Under the pieces are notes generated by a model, which was given only the letters and a program-made list of their open reading frames with translations, searched no databases and had not been told where the DNA came from. The position numbers and the translations under genes are program-made. A stretch of 6,338 bases of DNA, from contig JACZQL010000085.1 in NCBI GenBank assembly GCA_022545745.1, forward strand, positions 1 through 6,338. Direction: 5' to 3'. Positions 5,915 to 6,338 of the stretch are shown one piece after another; position 1 is the stretch's first letter; each line of letters starts with the position of its first letter. This stretch comes from Deltaproteobacteria bacterium (GTDB taxonomy: Bacteria > Desulfobacterota_B > Binatia > UBA9968).

Positions 5915-6338
5915 GGCCGCGATGGCGATGCGCCCTGCGGCGGAACCAATTCCTCTGCGTGAAGGGCCAGCGCCTCGCGGCGATCCTGCTCGATGGTTTC
6001 TTCATCGTCAGCCTGCTCTTCGTCGTATCCCTTGCCCTGACTATCGATCTTCAGGAAGGTGAAGAGAGGCGTGGCCCAGTATTCGGCGCGGTGGTCGTCG
6101 TAATCGCCGCCGTTGTGTACGTCTTCCTCATCAACATCATTGGGATCTCAGTCGGCAAGATGCAGTTCGATTATTCAAAATGGGTACTTACACTCTCCGG
6201 AGGCTACGACAGCCGCAGGCTTCTCTATTTGTTACCCAACCCCGAGAATATAAAAACAATTACGTGGGGACTTGAGTCGTCACTTGGTAAAAAGGGCAAC
6301 GACGCTACGATAGCGCACGACGTTGCCAAGGCAGTAGG
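5911..6338 (+). CDS. RDD-like membrane segment joined in frame to an asparagine-synthase-type PP-loop (incomplete, possibly chimeric)
   Basis: From a possible GTG at 5911 the frame stays open for 142 codons to the window end. Residues 19-83 resemble an RDD membrane domain: GQRLAAILLDGFF with the R and D that name the family, a hydrophobic helix at about 25-45, a charged link DLQEGEERRG, a second helix at about 57-77, and GISVGK in place of the usual G-x-T/S-x-G-K end. From about residue 90 the character changes to WVLTLSGGYDSRRLLYLL, the ATP-pyrophosphatase P-loop (SGGYDS, 96-101) of asparagine-synthase-like enzymes. ITWG and GNDATIAHDVAKA then follow as in that family. I know of no RDD/asparagine synthase fusion. 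The sharp switch and falling GC content suggest two joined gene pieces. The true start is uncertain, because the frame is also open upstream into the large-subunit gene and no ribosome site decides it. Confidence 0.5.
   Translation, partial: MRPRWRCALRRNQFLCVKGQRLAAILLDGFFIVSLLFVVSLALTIDLQEGEERRGPVFGAVVVVIAAVVYVFLINIIGISVGKMQFDYSKWVLTLSGGYDSRRLLYLLPNPENIKTITWGLESSLGKKGNDATIAHDVAKAV

Noticed and set aside
5903..6062. A simple frameshift as the cause of the short large subunit
   Set aside because: None of the three forward frames downstream of 5903 shows Mo-hydroxylase sequence. The two non-RDD frames give no family-like segment before reaching stops.

Overview
The window looks like bacterial chromosome from an uncultured environmental heterotroph with moderately high GC. 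It holds two divergent gene groups separated by a 260-base regulatory gap. The gene types fit an anaerobic or facultative bacterium that degrades cyclic or heterocyclic organic compounds: a UbiD-family decarboxylase start, a cyclic amidohydrolase, and a three-subunit molybdenum hydroxylase. No marker gene fixes the phylum. Heptad repeats in the gaps, which I recall from some Desulfobacterota and other environmental lineages, are only a weak hint.

Left part, transcribed leftward: an ATP-binding subunit of an iron/polyamine-class ABC importer (293-1441), then the first 66 codons of a UbiD-family decarboxylase (1-198) that runs off the window. A short gap with GCTGA-type heptad repeats separates them. 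Position 1442-1701 is the divergent control region, with promoter-like hexamers and a 12-base perfect palindrome.

Right part, transcribed rightward: a dihydroorotase/allantoinase/hydantoinase-type amidohydrolase with all metal ligands (1702-3075), a 126-base AT-rich gap containing two opposed heptad-repeat arrays (3076-3201), then a tightly packed FAD / 2Fe-2S / molybdopterin subunit set (3202-4113, 4120-4602, 4604-5914). This has the M-S-L order of the xanthine dehydrogenase/CO dehydrogenase superfamily. The large subunit carries the AFRGYG motif, not the AYXCSFR motif of form I CO dehydrogenase, so it is a hydroxylase of unknown substrate. A plausible shared role is import of an N-containing ring compound, ring hydroxylation by the Mo enzyme and ring opening by the amidohydrolase. 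The substrate cannot be read from the sequence.

The large subunit stops at 436 residues, a little over half the usual length, losing the C-terminal half that carries the catalytic glutamate. Past about 5905 the DNA resembles no Mo-hydroxylase in any frame. It encodes an RDD-like two-helix membrane segment that runs in frame into an asparagine-synthase-type PP-loop (SGGYDS) and off the end of the window. Two abrupt changes of family and base composition within about 430 bases mark either a real rearrangement or a chimeric contig end.
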